From Paenibacillus timonensis (GTDB lineage: Bacteria > Bacillota > Bacilli > Paenibacillales > Paenibacillaceae), in assembly GCF_009725205.1 (NCBI RefSeq), contig NZ_WNZY01000003.1:62001-126000 (forward strand): 64,000 nucleotides of DNA, in the 5' to 3' direction. The notes beneath the pieces are model-generated. The model saw nothing but the letters and a program-made list of their open reading frames with translations. It did no database searches and was not told the DNA's origin. Below, one piece after another: positions 51,850 to 59,943 of this stretch; position 1 is the first letter of the stretch, and the number at the start of each line of letters is the position of its first letter. The translations under genes and the position numbers were made by a program.

Positions 51850-52683
51850 TTACCCCTTCTTGCGGTAAAAGAACGTCTCCGCCGCCTCCAGGTCATATTG
51901 GCCGGGGGAGAAGATCTGCTCCGTGCTGCCTACGAACAAGACGCCGCCGGGACGAAGCGCACGCGAAAATTTATGATAAAGCCCTTGTTTTGCTTCTTCC
52001 GTAAAATAAATCATGACGTTGCGGCAAACGATCAGGTCGAAGCCCTCTTCGAACGTATCCAGCAGCAGGTTTTGCTTCTTGAACGTCACTGCTTTCTTTA
52101 GCTTTGGATCAAACCGGAACATATGACCTTCCGGCGAAAAATAACGCTCGGCTACCGCTTTGGGCACATCCTTCAGCGAGCGCTCCAGGTACAACCCTTC
52201 TTGGGCTTTGCCTAGCGCCCCATCATCGATGTCCGTCGCCAGCAGATAGGTGTTCGGCAGAAGCCCCAGATCTGCGAGGATCATCGACAGGGTATACGGC
52301 TCTTCTCCCGTCGAGCAAGCCGCACTCCACACTCTCAGCTTCGGCCGTCCGGCCGCCAGCTCCGGCAGCACCGAATCCCTCAGCACTTCCCAACGGTTGG
52401 GATTGCGCCAGAACTCGGACACGTTGATTGTCATCTTGTCCAAAAATTCATAAAATAACGGCTTATTACTCATCATTGCCGTATAAAAATCCGCAAATGT
52501 TGCATAGCCATTCTTGTTGCGCAACGTCGTCAGACGCCGTTTCATCTGCGCTTCCTTGTATTGCGCCAAATCGATTCCCGTACTTTTCTTGATGCTTTGG
52601 ATAAAGCCGAGGTAATCGGGGTCCAGTGTCGTCTCTGCGTTGTCTGCCCGAGGTAAGTCGGGGATCATCCGGTTCAGATCCAT
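51850..52683 (-). CDS. cheR: chemotaxis protein-glutamate methyltransferase CheR
   Basis: CheR methylates glutamates of chemoreceptors using SAM. The 277-residue protein has the N-terminal CheR helical domain (residues about 22-90), then the SAM-binding [19 protein letters not shown] and the catalytic-domain VCRNVMIYF. It overlaps the end of ndk by 10 bases, the same order as ndk-cheR in B. subtilis. Start at 52683 has only a weak ribosome site; the Met at residue 6 is an alternative. Its 3' end is shortened up against the tandem repeat. Confidence 0.94.
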   Translation of the reverse strand: MDLNRMIPDLPRADNAETTLDPDYLGFIQSIKKSTGIDLAQYKEAQMKRRLTTLRNKNGYATFADFYTAMMSNKPLFYEFLDKMTINVSEFWRNPNRWEVLRDSVLPELAAGRPKLRVWSAACSTGEEPYTLSMILADLGLLPNTYLLATDIDDGALGKAQEGLYLERSLKDVPKAVAERYFSPEGHMFRFDPKLKKAVTFKKQNLLLDTFEEGFDLIVCRNVMIYFTEEAKQGLYHKFSRALRPGGVLFVGSTEQIFSPGQYDLEAAETFFYRKKG

Positions 52684-53117
52684 GGGCTCACGCTTCTTGT
52701 GTACGGCACAAGCTCCTGCGGTGCAAAGAAATTGGCGATTTCCCGCTCCGCGCTTTCCACTCCGTCGGAACCATGAATCAGATTAAAAGGCGTATGGGCG
52801 GCAAAGTCGCCGCGAATCGTGCCAGGGAGCGCCTCTGTCACTTTTGTTTTGCCGATGACCATGCGGGACAAGGTGATAATATCGTCCCCTTCCCAAACCA
52901 TGGCAAATACCGGTCCGGAAGTAATGAAGCCAACGAGCTCATCAAAGAAAGGTTTGCCCTCATGCTCTGCGTAGTGCCTCTTCGCCTGGGCTTCCGTCAC
53001 CTGAACCAGCTTGCCTGCGATGAGCCCAAACCCTTTATCCTCGAACCGGCTGATGATTCTGCCGACCAGCCCACGCTGTACGCCGTCCGGCTTAACCATT
53101 AAAAACGTTCTTTCCAT
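52674..53117 (-). CDS. ndk: nucleoside diphosphate kinase
   Basis: Ndk transfers the gamma phosphate between nucleotides through a phospho-His. The 147-residue protein starts [16 protein letters not shown] and has the active-site His in [25 protein letters not shown] sets the ATG at 53117; the longer frame is not supported. It lies between hepT and cheR as in Bacillus. Confidence 0.97.
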   Translation of the reverse strand: MERTFLMVKPDGVQRGLVGRIISRFEDKGFGLIAGKLVQVTEAQAKRHYAEHEGKPFFDELVGFITSGPVFAMVWEGDDIITLSRMVIGKTKVTEALPGTIRGDFAAHTPFNLIHGSDGVESAEREIANFFAPQELVPYTRSVSPWI

Positions 53118-53234
53118 GGTTCCCCTCCCGAAATTAAACAGCATCATTTGAGATACGATGATTCCGACCCTCCCAAGAAGGCGGTTTCACCTGCATTTTA
53201 CCAGATTCTTGCGAAGTCGGTAAAGCATCAAGAT

Positions 53235-54209
53235 TTAATAGGAGCGTTTATTGACAAACTCCGCAATGTCCTCCAAATGGGTGCGTGCCGCCGTTACAGG
53301 CAGCTGCTGCAGCGCCTCGAGTGCCTTGGCAATAAAACGGTCTGCCAGCGCCTCTGCTTTACCAATTCCGGAACTGGTTCGGATCATTTCGATGGCCCTG
53401 GATACCTCTCCGCTTCCATCCCCGGCTTGAATGCCACGAATTTCCCGCAGCAGCGGCTCTCTTAGCCCCGGCTCCTGCAGAGCAAAGAGGACGGGAAGCG
53501 TGATGTTGCCCTGACGCATATCGCTGCCCGGAGGTTTTCCAATCGACTTCTCGGTCCCGAACAAATCGAGCAGGTCGTCACGAATCTGAAAGGCCATCCC
53601 GACGTTATAACCGTAACGGTACAACAGCGAGTTCACCTTATCCGGGGCATCCGCCGCCATCGCCCCAAGCTGGCAGCTGATGGCGATGAGCAACGCGGTT
53701 TTACGGCGAATGCGCAACAAATAATTACGCACACTTTGCTCGGTGTTGAAAAAATCGCGGATCTGCTCCATTTCACCGATCGACATCTGCACCATCGCCT
53801 TAGCCAGAATGCGGTGTATGTATGGATTTCCCAGCTCGGATACCTGCATCAGCGCCTTGGCGTAAATATAGTCGCCGGTATACATGGCAATTCGGTTATC
53901 CCATTTGGACTTGACCGTCGCTTTGCCCCGCCGCGTGTCCGCATCATCAATGACGTCATCGTGGACAAGGGACGCCGAGTGGATGAGCTCCAGCGGCACG
54001 GCAATATATTGCAGCTTTTGCAGATCGTAATTTCCGAACTTCCCGCCAAGCAGCACGAAGATCGGCCGCAGCCGTTTGCCTCCCGCCTTCAGCAGGTGCA
54101 GGGACGTTTCGCTCAGCAGCTCATCATCGCCGTCGATGCTCCGGTACAGCTGCCGTTCGATATAATCCATATCTTTTTTTAGTGCACCGAAAATATCCAG
54201 TAGTTTCAT
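53235..54209 (-). CDS. hepT: heptaprenyl diphosphate synthase component II
   Basis: HepT is the catalytic prenyl-transferase subunit that, with HepS, builds the C35 side chain of menaquinone-7. The 324-residue protein has the first Asp-rich motif LVHDDVIDDADTRRG and the second FQIRDDLLDLFG, with GGKRLRP near the N-terminus. Its ATG overlaps the mqnA stop (ATGA). Confidence 0.95.
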   Translation of the reverse strand: MKLLDIFGALKKDMDYIERQLYRSIDGDDELLSETSLHLLKAGGKRLRPIFVLLGGKFGNYDLQKLQYIAVPLELIHSASLVHDDVIDDADTRRGKATVKSKWDNRIAMYTGDYIYAKALMQVSELGNPYIHRILAKAMVQMSIGEMEQIRDFFNTEQSVRNYLLRIRRKTALLIAISCQLGAMAADAPDKVNSLLYRYGYNVGMAFQIRDDLLDLFGTEKSIGKPPGSDMRQGNITLPVLFALQEPGLREPLLREIRGIQAGDGSGEVSRAIEMIRTSSGIGKAEALADRFIAKALEALQQLPVTAARTHLEDIAEFVNKRSY

Positions 54210-55075
54210 TCTTTCACCCGTGTCAGCGAATTGTGACTCCAAATACCCATTTCTACTCGATGATCTAACAATCCCATTTCATAGGCATAATCAAAATACA
54301 AGGAAAGTCCTTGGCGGTGCGATTCGTTAAAATCATAACGAATGTTTTGCTTAAAATAATGCTGCCAATAGTCCGGCGTGCCGCCGATTTCCGTGCAGGC
54401 TTTGGCTACAAGCGGGGATACGTCGCTTAAGCTCTTACGTTTGCTATCCACAAAGGCTTCGGCCACTTCGGCCAAATAGTCACCATTGGCTTCGGCAAAC
54501 TCTCTCTGAACGGCCCAAACCGCAAATGTCATACCATAACCTGTCCATGATTTCCAAACTTCCCCCAAATCGGTGACGATATAACCATGATCCCGCCAGG
54601 AAGCCTGAATTGCATGATCACCGATCAGTAGAGCTCCGTCGCTTTCAGCCATCATCGCATCCAGATCGGGTTCGCTATCCCAGTAATCCGGCTTGCCGCC
54701 AAACGCCTTCTCCATAATGATCTTAAGCAGGTTCACCGAAGTAGCCGAAGTATTCGTGAGCGCGATCCGCCCGTTCGCGATTTGCTCCGGCGGCTTCCGC
54801 GAGAACAGCAGAATCGAATTCACCGGCCCGTCCGAGCTGACCGAAAGATCGGGCAACAGCAGAAAGCGATCCGATCCGTACCCGTAAGCAAAAGAAGACA
54901 CCGGGGAAATATCGAGCGTGCCGCCGAGCATACGGCGGTTCAGCTTCGAAGGCACCTCGGTGACCAATTGGCTTGCTTGTGGCAGGCGCGTGACGTCGAA
55001 ATAGTGAAATACGGGCCAAACGTTGCTATATCTGATTTTACCGATGAGGATGTCTTTATTCTCCCTGTTGTTCAT
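54206..55075 (-). CDS. mqnA: chorismate dehydratase of the futalosine menaquinone pathway
   Basis: MqnA dehydrates chorismate to 3-enolpyruvyl-benzoate, the entry to the futalosine route. The 289-residue protein has the family opening IGKIRYSNVWPVFHYF, then DISPVSSFAYG, LLLFSR-like ILLFSRKP and ALLIGDHAI, in a periplasmic-binding-protein-like fold. GGGGGG precedes the ATG at 55075, which overlaps ubiX by 20 bases. The menaquinone context (hepT, ubiA, menG) supports the assignment. Confidence 0.9.
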   Translation of the reverse strand: MNNRENKDILIGKIRYSNVWPVFHYFDVTRLPQASQLVTEVPSKLNRRMLGGTLDISPVSSFAYGYGSDRFLLLPDLSVSSDGPVNSILLFSRKPPEQIANGRIALTNTSATSVNLLKIIMEKAFGGKPDYWDSEPDLDAMMAESDGALLIGDHAIQASWRDHGYIVTDLGEVWKSWTGYGMTFAVWAVQREFAEANGDYLAEVAEAFVDSKRKSLSDVSPLVAKACTEIGGTPDYWQHYFKQNIRYDFNESHRQGLSLYFDYAYEMGLLDHRVEMGIWSHNSLTRVKE

Positions 55076-55673
55076 CTTGATCCCCCCATCTTCTGAATAA
55101 CGCGTGCTCAATCCCCAGACTGTCGAGCACTTTGCCGACTAGAAATGCGACCAGATCATCGATCGTCTGCGGCCCGAAATAAAACGCCGGCATCGCTGGA
55201 ATCATACGTACGCCGAGTCTTGCCAGTTTCAACATATTCTCCAGGTGGATGGCATGAAGTGGCGTTTCACGGGGCACCAGCACTAGCGGTCGGCCTTCTT
55301 TCAGCATGACGTCTGCCGCCCGAGCAATCAGATTGTCCGATGTTCCGTTTGCGATCGAAGACAGGGTCCCCATGGAGCAGGGCATCACGATCATGCCATG
55401 GGTTAGAAATGAACCGCTAGCAATTGAAGCACCAATGTCGGCGATCGGATGATACACCAGCTTCCCGGGGAGCGTGCCGAAATGCTCTTGCAGCGCAGCC
55501 TCTCGGTCGCTCGTGTTCCAGCCGAGCTCCTCCTTGATCACTCTCCATCCCGCATTCGATACGACGAGATGGACGAGGAAGTTCATGCCTAACAGCGTTT
55601 CTACCAGCTTCACGCCATAGATTGAACCGCTGGCTCCCGTGATGCCGACGACGATCGTCTTCGCTTTATCCAT
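55056..55673 (-). CDS. ubiX: UbiX-type flavin prenyltransferase
   Basis: UbiX attaches a dimethylallyl group to FMN to make the prenyl-FMN cofactor needed by UbiD-type decarboxylases; in futalosine clusters this partner pair is also called MqnM/MqnL. The 205-residue flavoprotein shows VGITGASGSIYGVKLVE, MPCSMGTLSSIANG and LVPRETPLHAIHLENM. It overlaps the ubiA stop by one base (TAATG). No ubiD is in the window. Confidence 0.92.
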   Translation of the reverse strand: MDKAKTIVVGITGASGSIYGVKLVETLLGMNFLVHLVVSNAGWRVIKEELGWNTSDREAALQEHFGTLPGKLVYHPIADIGASIASGSFLTHGMIVMPCSMGTLSSIANGTSDNLIARAADVMLKEGRPLVLVPRETPLHAIHLENMLKLARLGVRMIPAMPAFYFGPQTIDDLVAFLVGKVLDSLGIEHALFRRWGDQDEQQGE

Positions 55674-56545
55674 TAGTTATGACGCACCACCAAATCAATC
55701 AATGTAAAGGAAAATACCACGATACTAAGCACGCCGTTCATGGTAAAGAAAGCCGTTTGCAGCCGGCTGAGATCGCTCGGGGAAACGATATGGTGTTCGT
55801 AAAATAAAATGATATAGGCGATCACCATGCCTGCGACATACCACCATCCCAGATCCGTCATCAACAGCAAAGCGATGAAGCCCAGCGCGGTGATCATATG
55901 AAACGCTTGAGCGATTTTAAGCGATTTGGCAACACCAAACCGTACGGGAATGGAATGAAGGCCTTCTTTGGTATCAAATTCCACATCCTGACAAGCGTAG
56001 ATGATATCAAAACCAGCAATCCAGAACGTAATGGTTGCGAAGAATACCATCGCGGTCCAGTCAACTTGTCCAGTAACGGCCGCCCATCCGCCAAGCGGAG
56101 CTAGAGCGATCGTCAAGCCAAGAACGACGTGGCAGAGCCAGGTGAAACGTTTGGTATAAGAGTAGAATACGAGCATAATAACGGCAATGGGTAGAAGCTT
56201 CAGCGCCAGCGGGTCCAACTCGGCAGCAGCCCAGAACAGCAGAGCAAAGGAGGCAATGACAAACACTACAACCTCCCCGATTTTCAAGAGGCCCTTAGGA
56301 ATCGCGCGATTTGCGGTTCGAGGGTTCTTTGCGTCGCTGACACGGTCGATCAGGCGATTGAGCCCCATAGCGGCGCTGCGCGCCCCGATCATCGCTAATA
56401 GTACCCAGCCGATTTGTGCCCAGGAAGGCAGCTCTTGATGAATCGCTACGGATCCCAGTAAGGCAGCCATAAAGGCGAAAGGTAAAGCGAATACGGTATG
56501 CTCGAATTTAATCATCTGCAGAAAAATTACGATTTTCTTAAACAT
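55673..56545 (-). CDS. UbiA-family polyprenyltransferase (MqnP-like)
   Basis: This 290-residue membrane enzyme has about eight or nine hydrophobic helices and the UbiA Asp motifs, first in NRLIDRVSDAKNPRT and second in ACQDVEFDTKEG. It attaches the prenyl tail to the aromatic ring. Given mqnA and ubiX next to it, the acceptor is probably dihydroxynaphthoate precursor of the futalosine route (MqnP) rather than 4-hydroxybenzoate. The ATG at 56545 overlaps the menG stop by 8 bases. Confidence 0.9.
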   Translation of the reverse strand: MFKKIVIFLQMIKFEHTVFALPFAFMAALLGSVAIHQELPSWAQIGWVLLAMIGARSAAMGLNRLIDRVSDAKNPRTANRAIPKGLLKIGEVVVFVIASFALLFWAAAELDPLALKLLPIAVIMLVFYSYTKRFTWLCHVVLGLTIALAPLGGWAAVTGQVDWTAMVFFATITFWIAGFDIIYACQDVEFDTKEGLHSIPVRFGVAKSLKIAQAFHMITALGFIALLLMTDLGWWYVAGMVIAYIILFYEHHIVSPSDLSRLQTAFFTMNGVLSIVVFSFTLIDLVVRHN

Positions 56546-57266
56546 GGTGCGTCTCCTTCGTTCCGATGTGCAAAGCGGCAATCCCGCCGGTTAAAGGATA
56601 CGCTTCGACCCGGGCTAGTCCCGTCTCCCGGAAGATTTCCGCCAGTTCCAGGCGGCCGGGAAATTGAACGAGGGAATCGGGCAGCCATTTGTATTGCTCA
56701 TACCGTTTTGCGACTAACTTGCCAAGCATCGGAAGCATTTTCTGAAAGTAAAAATAATAAAGTCCTTTGAACGGCTGCCAGGTCGGCTTGGACAACTCCA
56801 GGCAAACGACTTTGCCTCCGGGTTTCACGACGCGCTGCATTTCCCTCAGTACCTGACGTAAATCGGGGACGTTTCGCAGACCGAAGCCAATTGTGGCGTA
56901 GTCGAACTTATTGTCTTCAAAAGGCAGTTCCATCGCGTTCCCTTGTATCAGGGTAATCGACGAATCAAGATGGCGTTCTTTCACCTTGCGGCGGCCGTAT
57001 TCCAGCATCTGCTCGCTAAAATCCAAACCAACGATCGGTCCCCCGCTCGCCTCGGCCATACTGATCGTCCAATCGCAGGTACCGCAACACAAATCAAGTG
57101 CCCTATCCCCAGGGGACATGTTCATTTTGGCCATCGTGAATTTCCGCCACGCTTTGTGGCGCCTAAAGCTGAGCAGGTCGTTCATCATATCGTATTTCGG
57201 AGCAATGCTTTCGAATACGGAGTGGACGAACTGTTCTTTTGTCTCGGATGAAGACGATTGACTCAT
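56538..57266 (-). CDS. menG: demethylmenaquinone methyltransferase
   Basis: MenG (UbiE) adds the last methyl group of menaquinone from SAM. The 242-residue protein has the SAM loop LDLCCGTCDWTISMAE, GLDFSEQMLEYGRRKV and the UbiE signature FGLRNVPDLRQVLREM. A GGGAG site sets the ATG. It lies 12 bases after hepS and overlaps ubiA. Confidence 0.95.
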   Translation of the reverse strand: MSQSSSSETKEQFVHSVFESIAPKYDMMNDLLSFRRHKAWRKFTMAKMNMSPGDRALDLCCGTCDWTISMAEASGGPIVGLDFSEQMLEYGRRKVKERHLDSSITLIQGNAMELPFEDNKFDYATIGFGLRNVPDLRQVLREMQRVVKPGGKVVCLELSKPTWQPFKGLYYFYFQKMLPMLGKLVAKRYEQYKWLPDSLVQFPGRLELAEIFRETGLARVEAYPLTGGIAALHIGTKETHHV

Positions 57267-57278
57267 CTGCTTATCTCC

Positions 57279-58151
57279 CTACCCTTCTTGCACGGATCGG
57301 CGTGCTGGTGACAGCACGTTGATGAAAGGCTCAAGAATGGATTTGAGCTCAGTTCGTACCGTTTCCTTCTTGCATTCATGGAGCAGCGATTGAACATGAT
57401 CCACCGATTGGTGCAGCATGGACATCAACTGTTCCTTGATATTGTATTTCACGAGCATCAGCGTCCAGTCGCGTTCGCCAACTTTACGTGCGGATAACGT
57501 ATCCTTGTCCTCCGAGGACCCGGTTTCCATAATCCGCAAATACGCATATCCTTTACGGTCGTGCGGCAGTTCAGAGGAAGCCTGGATTTCATCCAGCATG
57601 ACTTCACAGCGACTTAATTCAGCAAGAAGTTTCCGCCAAACCTGCTGCACCGACTTGTCCAACAGCTCCGTAAAAGAAAGAAAAAGCCCCATTTTGACAT
57701 GGACGCATTCCTTTAGGTACTCCTCAGCAGGCAATACGACCCGCTTCAATTTGCTGTAGAGCTGGACTTTCAAGCGGTTCACCTCGCAGATCGCCGAGCT
57801 CATTCGTGGAACCATATTCGTCTCTCCGGCACCCGCGAGCAGATGATAAAATACGCCGCTGAAATAGTCGCCGGCCAGCACCTTGAGTTGACGCGAACGC
57901 ATTGCCCGCGTCGCTTCGCCAAGTCCGGATGCCAGGTCGATACGATCATGCGTATCCATGCCGAGCTGTACAAGGAAGGCCGCTAAAGCGCATGTTTCCG
58001 CCGACTCGGGCGGACGGCCCTCCCGCTCGTTTAAAAACGTATAAAGCAAACGAACACGGGGCACCGGAAACTCCGGAAGCGCCGTGTATGCGGTAATCAT
58101 GTCATAACTGACATACTTATTAGCCAATTCTGTTATGCGATAAGGTTTCAT
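57279..58151 (-). CDS. hepS: heptaprenyl diphosphate synthase component I
   Basis: HepS is the small non-catalytic partner of HepT that sets chain length. The 290-residue helical protein lacks Asp-rich catalytic motifs and shows VQLGMDTHDRIDL, LAGDYFSGVFYHLLA and REINRLKV-like CEVNRLKVQLY, as in the Bacillus subunit. GGAGG precedes the ATG. It is first of the hepS-menG-ubiA-ubiX-mqnA-hepT operon. Confidence 0.9.
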   Translation of the reverse strand: MKPYRITELANKYVSYDMITAYTALPEFPVPRVRLLYTFLNEREGRPPESAETCALAAFLVQLGMDTHDRIDLASGLGEATRAMRSRQLKVLAGDYFSGVFYHLLAGAGETNMVPRMSSAICEVNRLKVQLYSKLKRVVLPAEEYLKECVHVKMGLFLSFTELLDKSVQQVWRKLLAELSRCEVMLDEIQASSELPHDRKGYAYLRIMETGSSEDKDTLSARKVGERDWTLMLVKYNIKEQLMSMLHQSVDHVQSLLHECKKETVRTELKSILEPFINVLSPARRSVQEG

Positions 58152-58276
58152 CCTTTGCCTCCGTGCCGCTGATCTTTCAGTAATAAAGCTGTCACAATCT
58201 TGTCTATTATAGCATATGTTATTTCACTGCGCACAGAGGCTAGACGCGAATTCGACACATCCGTCATTCGAGTCAG

Positions 58277-58816
58277 CTACTCCTGCAGAAAACGCGACTT
58301 CCATAAACGGGTTTCCGTCACCCGCATGCGCAGCCGCAGGGCTTCTGGCAGTTCGCCACTCCCGGCATGCCGAAGCGCGTTCAGCTCCTCCGCCGAGAAT
58401 TCGCTGCGTCTGACATCGGCAGCCAAGAGCAAATATTTGGTGCCGAGCCAGCGGTCCTCCGCCATCAAGCGCAGCAGCAATTGATCGATATTACTCGTGT
58501 GCTCGAACGCAAAAGAAACCATTTCGGCCATTCCCCGGTAAACGTCATCGACACCAACCTGATCGCCTTCGACCTTCAGATCGATGGACAAGATGTTCCG
58601 GTTCAGCTCGACCTTAGCGATAGGCATCGGAAGCTGAAGCGGGACTAATGCGTCAACGAGGTTATCGTCGGTCAACTCGGCCGGAGACGGTCCGGCAAAC
58701 ACCGTGGTCGCCTGCCGCGGCTGGGTGGGGTGTTCACTGAACCAAGCTACGCCCGCCATGGCCAGCGCACAACCGAACGTAAGCAGTATGGCCCGTAGGG
58801 CTAATTTTCGTTTCAT
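58277..58816 (-). CDS. membrane-anchored hypothetical protein, 179 aa
   Basis: The product starts MKRKLALRAILLTFGCALAMAG, a signal anchor or signal peptide, followed by a soluble part of alternating strands and helices (AKVELNRNILSIDLKVEG; MAEMVSFAFEHTSNIDQLLLRLM). A GGGGGAG site fixes the ATG at 58816. It sits between mtrB and hepS, a place taken by no gene in B. subtilis. I do not recognise a family; extracytoplasmic location is inferred. Confidence 0.7.
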   Translation of the reverse strand: MKRKLALRAILLTFGCALAMAGVAWFSEHPTQPRQATTVFAGPSPAELTDDNLVDALVPLQLPMPIAKVELNRNILSIDLKVEGDQVGVDDVYRGMAEMVSFAFEHTSNIDQLLLRLMAEDRWLGTKYLLLAADVRRSEFSAEELNALRHAGSGELPEALRLRMRVTETRLWKSRFLQE

Positions 58817-58927
58817 GGGGCACTCCCCCTTCAGGTACACTCGGACAACGGATTCCCTCCTGTCCAAGAGTTTCTTATACCCCATTCTACATAGAAAAAA
58901 AGCAGGCTATGCCTGCAGAATAGAAAA

Positions 58928-59182
58928 TCATTCTTCCGTGTCAATCATCCCGTGCTTCGTATAAACGAGCGCTTTGCCGCGAACCTTGACTGCCGACGTG
59001 TGGTCGGTAAATTGGGCGATGAGCACCTCGCCCTTGTCCAATTTCTCAGTATGATGAAACCGCGTATCCTTCCCGCGGGTCAGCCCGATGACCGTAACCC
59101 CTTGTTCCTTGGCTTTAACCACGAAATAGTCTCCGCTGGTGGTCGTCGCTTGATCGTTTCCGCCGCTGTGCTGGTTATCCAT
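58928..59182 (-). CDS. mtrB: trp RNA-binding attenuation protein (TRAP)
   Basis: TRAP forms an 11-subunit ring that, when loaded with tryptophan, wraps GAG/UAG repeats in RNA. The 84-residue protein keeps the core [20 protein letters not shown] and [17 protein letters not shown], including the RNA-contact Lys and Arg in KLDKGE and KVRGK. It has a longer polar N-terminal tail (about 18 residues) than the B. subtilis protein. Its RNA target lies in this window upstream of trpE. The mtrA (folE) gene that precedes it in B. subtilis is absent here. The frame upstream of 59182 is not translated. Confidence 0.93.
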   Translation of the reverse strand: MDNQHSGGNDQATTTSGDYFVVKAKEQGVTVIGLTRGKDTRFHHTEKLDKGEVLIAQFTDHTSAVKVRGKALVYTKHGMIDTEE

Positions 59183-59304
59183 GATGGTTGCGCCTCTCCC
59201 TTCGTCAATTTGACAGACTGCTCTCCATCTACGCCTCCCGCGAAAAGAAAAAGCCGTGAACGAGAAGCCCACGGTCTTTTGCACGGAAAGATATGTAGAA
59301 ATCT

Positions 59305-59577
59305 TTATTTAATTCCGTCTTTGAGCGCTTTACCTGGTTTGAAAGCAGGGATTTTGCTCGCAGGGATTTCGATTTCCTCTCCGGTTTGCGGGTTGCGGCC
59401 TTTGCGGGCGGAACGCTCGCGGACTTCAAAGTTGCCGAAGCCGACCAGTTGAACTTTGTCTCCGTTTTGCAGCGCTTCGGAAATGGCTTCGAAAACGGCG
59501 TCAACCGCTTTAGTTGCGTCCTTCTTGGAAAGCTCAGTGCTTTCGGCTACTTGAGAAATCAAATCGGATTTGTTCAT
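59305..59577 (-). CDS. hup: HU-type DNA-binding protein
   Basis: HU bends and compacts DNA without sequence specificity. The 90-residue protein begins [20 protein letters not shown] and has the HU signature [21 protein letters not shown] in the beta arm. Length is standard. It has its own promoter and a leader of about 140 bases holding a terminator-like hairpin. Confidence 0.97.
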   Translation of the reverse strand: MNKSDLISQVAESTELSKKDATKAVDAVFEAISEALQNGDKVQLVGFGNFEVRERSARKGRNPQTGEEIEIPASKIPAFKPGKALKDGIK

Positions 59578-59684
59578 GTGTGATTCACCTCCCCACTACG
59601 GAAAATAATACCACTTGCTATTTGTGTTTCCGTTTTACCGCAGAATATACGTGATTTAAGCAATTCAATACGTACAAATTCCCC

Positions 59685-59704
59685 AAAAACGCGATGAAAT
59701 CGCG
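59685..59704 (-). promoter_or_regulatory. terminator-like hairpin in the hup leader
   Basis: Perfect 6-bp arms CGCGAT/ATCGCG with a 3-base loop are followed by TTTTTG, between the hup promoter and gene. An overlapping alternative pairing with the upstream GCGC stretch is possible, so it could be an attenuator. Confidence 0.45.
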
Positions 59705-59729
59705 CTTTCCGGGGGCGCGGAACAAATTT

Positions 59730-59758
59730 ATAGTAATACAGCCCATGCATAATTTCAA
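59730..59758 (-). promoter_or_regulatory. sigma-A promoter of hup
   Basis: TTGAAA (5 of 6) and TACTAT (4 of 6) are 17 bases apart, about 150 bases upstream of the hup start codon. Confidence 0.55.
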
Positions 59759-59827
59759 GCTATTTCAAGGCTTCTCGGCGATTTTTCCTCATTTCGCACT
59801 ATAAAAGTGGAGAATCTGCCCCTCAAA

Positions 59828-59870
59828 CAACAAAACAACCGCACGCAGCTAGGATCAGCATGCGCGCGGT
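59828..59870 (-). terminator. intrinsic terminator after spoIVA
   Basis: ACCGCGCGCA pairs with TGCGTGCGGT (one G-T pair) and is followed by TGTTTTGTTGTTT on the minus strand, 74 bases past the spoIVA stop. Confidence 0.65.
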
Positions 59871-59919
59871 CATTGAGGAGGAATTGCCAAGAATTAAGAG
59901 TTTCAATCAGGTTAATAAG

Positions 59920-59943
59920 TCGGCTTTTCAGCACCGAGAAGGT
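59920..59943. repeat. fragment of the interspersed element (copy 4) at the spoIVA stop
   Basis: TCGGCTTTTCAGCACCGAGA followed by AGGT is identical to the left end of the 36.5-kb element (36509 onward). It ends on the base before the spoIVA stop codon. Confidence 0.75.

Larger units (their letters stand above)
59578..59943. other. 366-base region between hup and spoIVA
   Basis: Reading on the minus strand from spoIVA: a fragment of the interspersed element directly at the stop codon, the spoIVA terminator (59870-59828), the hup promoter (59758-59730), a hairpin with T5 in the hup leader (59704-59685), then the GGGGAGG ribosome site of hup. No other gene is seen. Confidence 0.7.
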
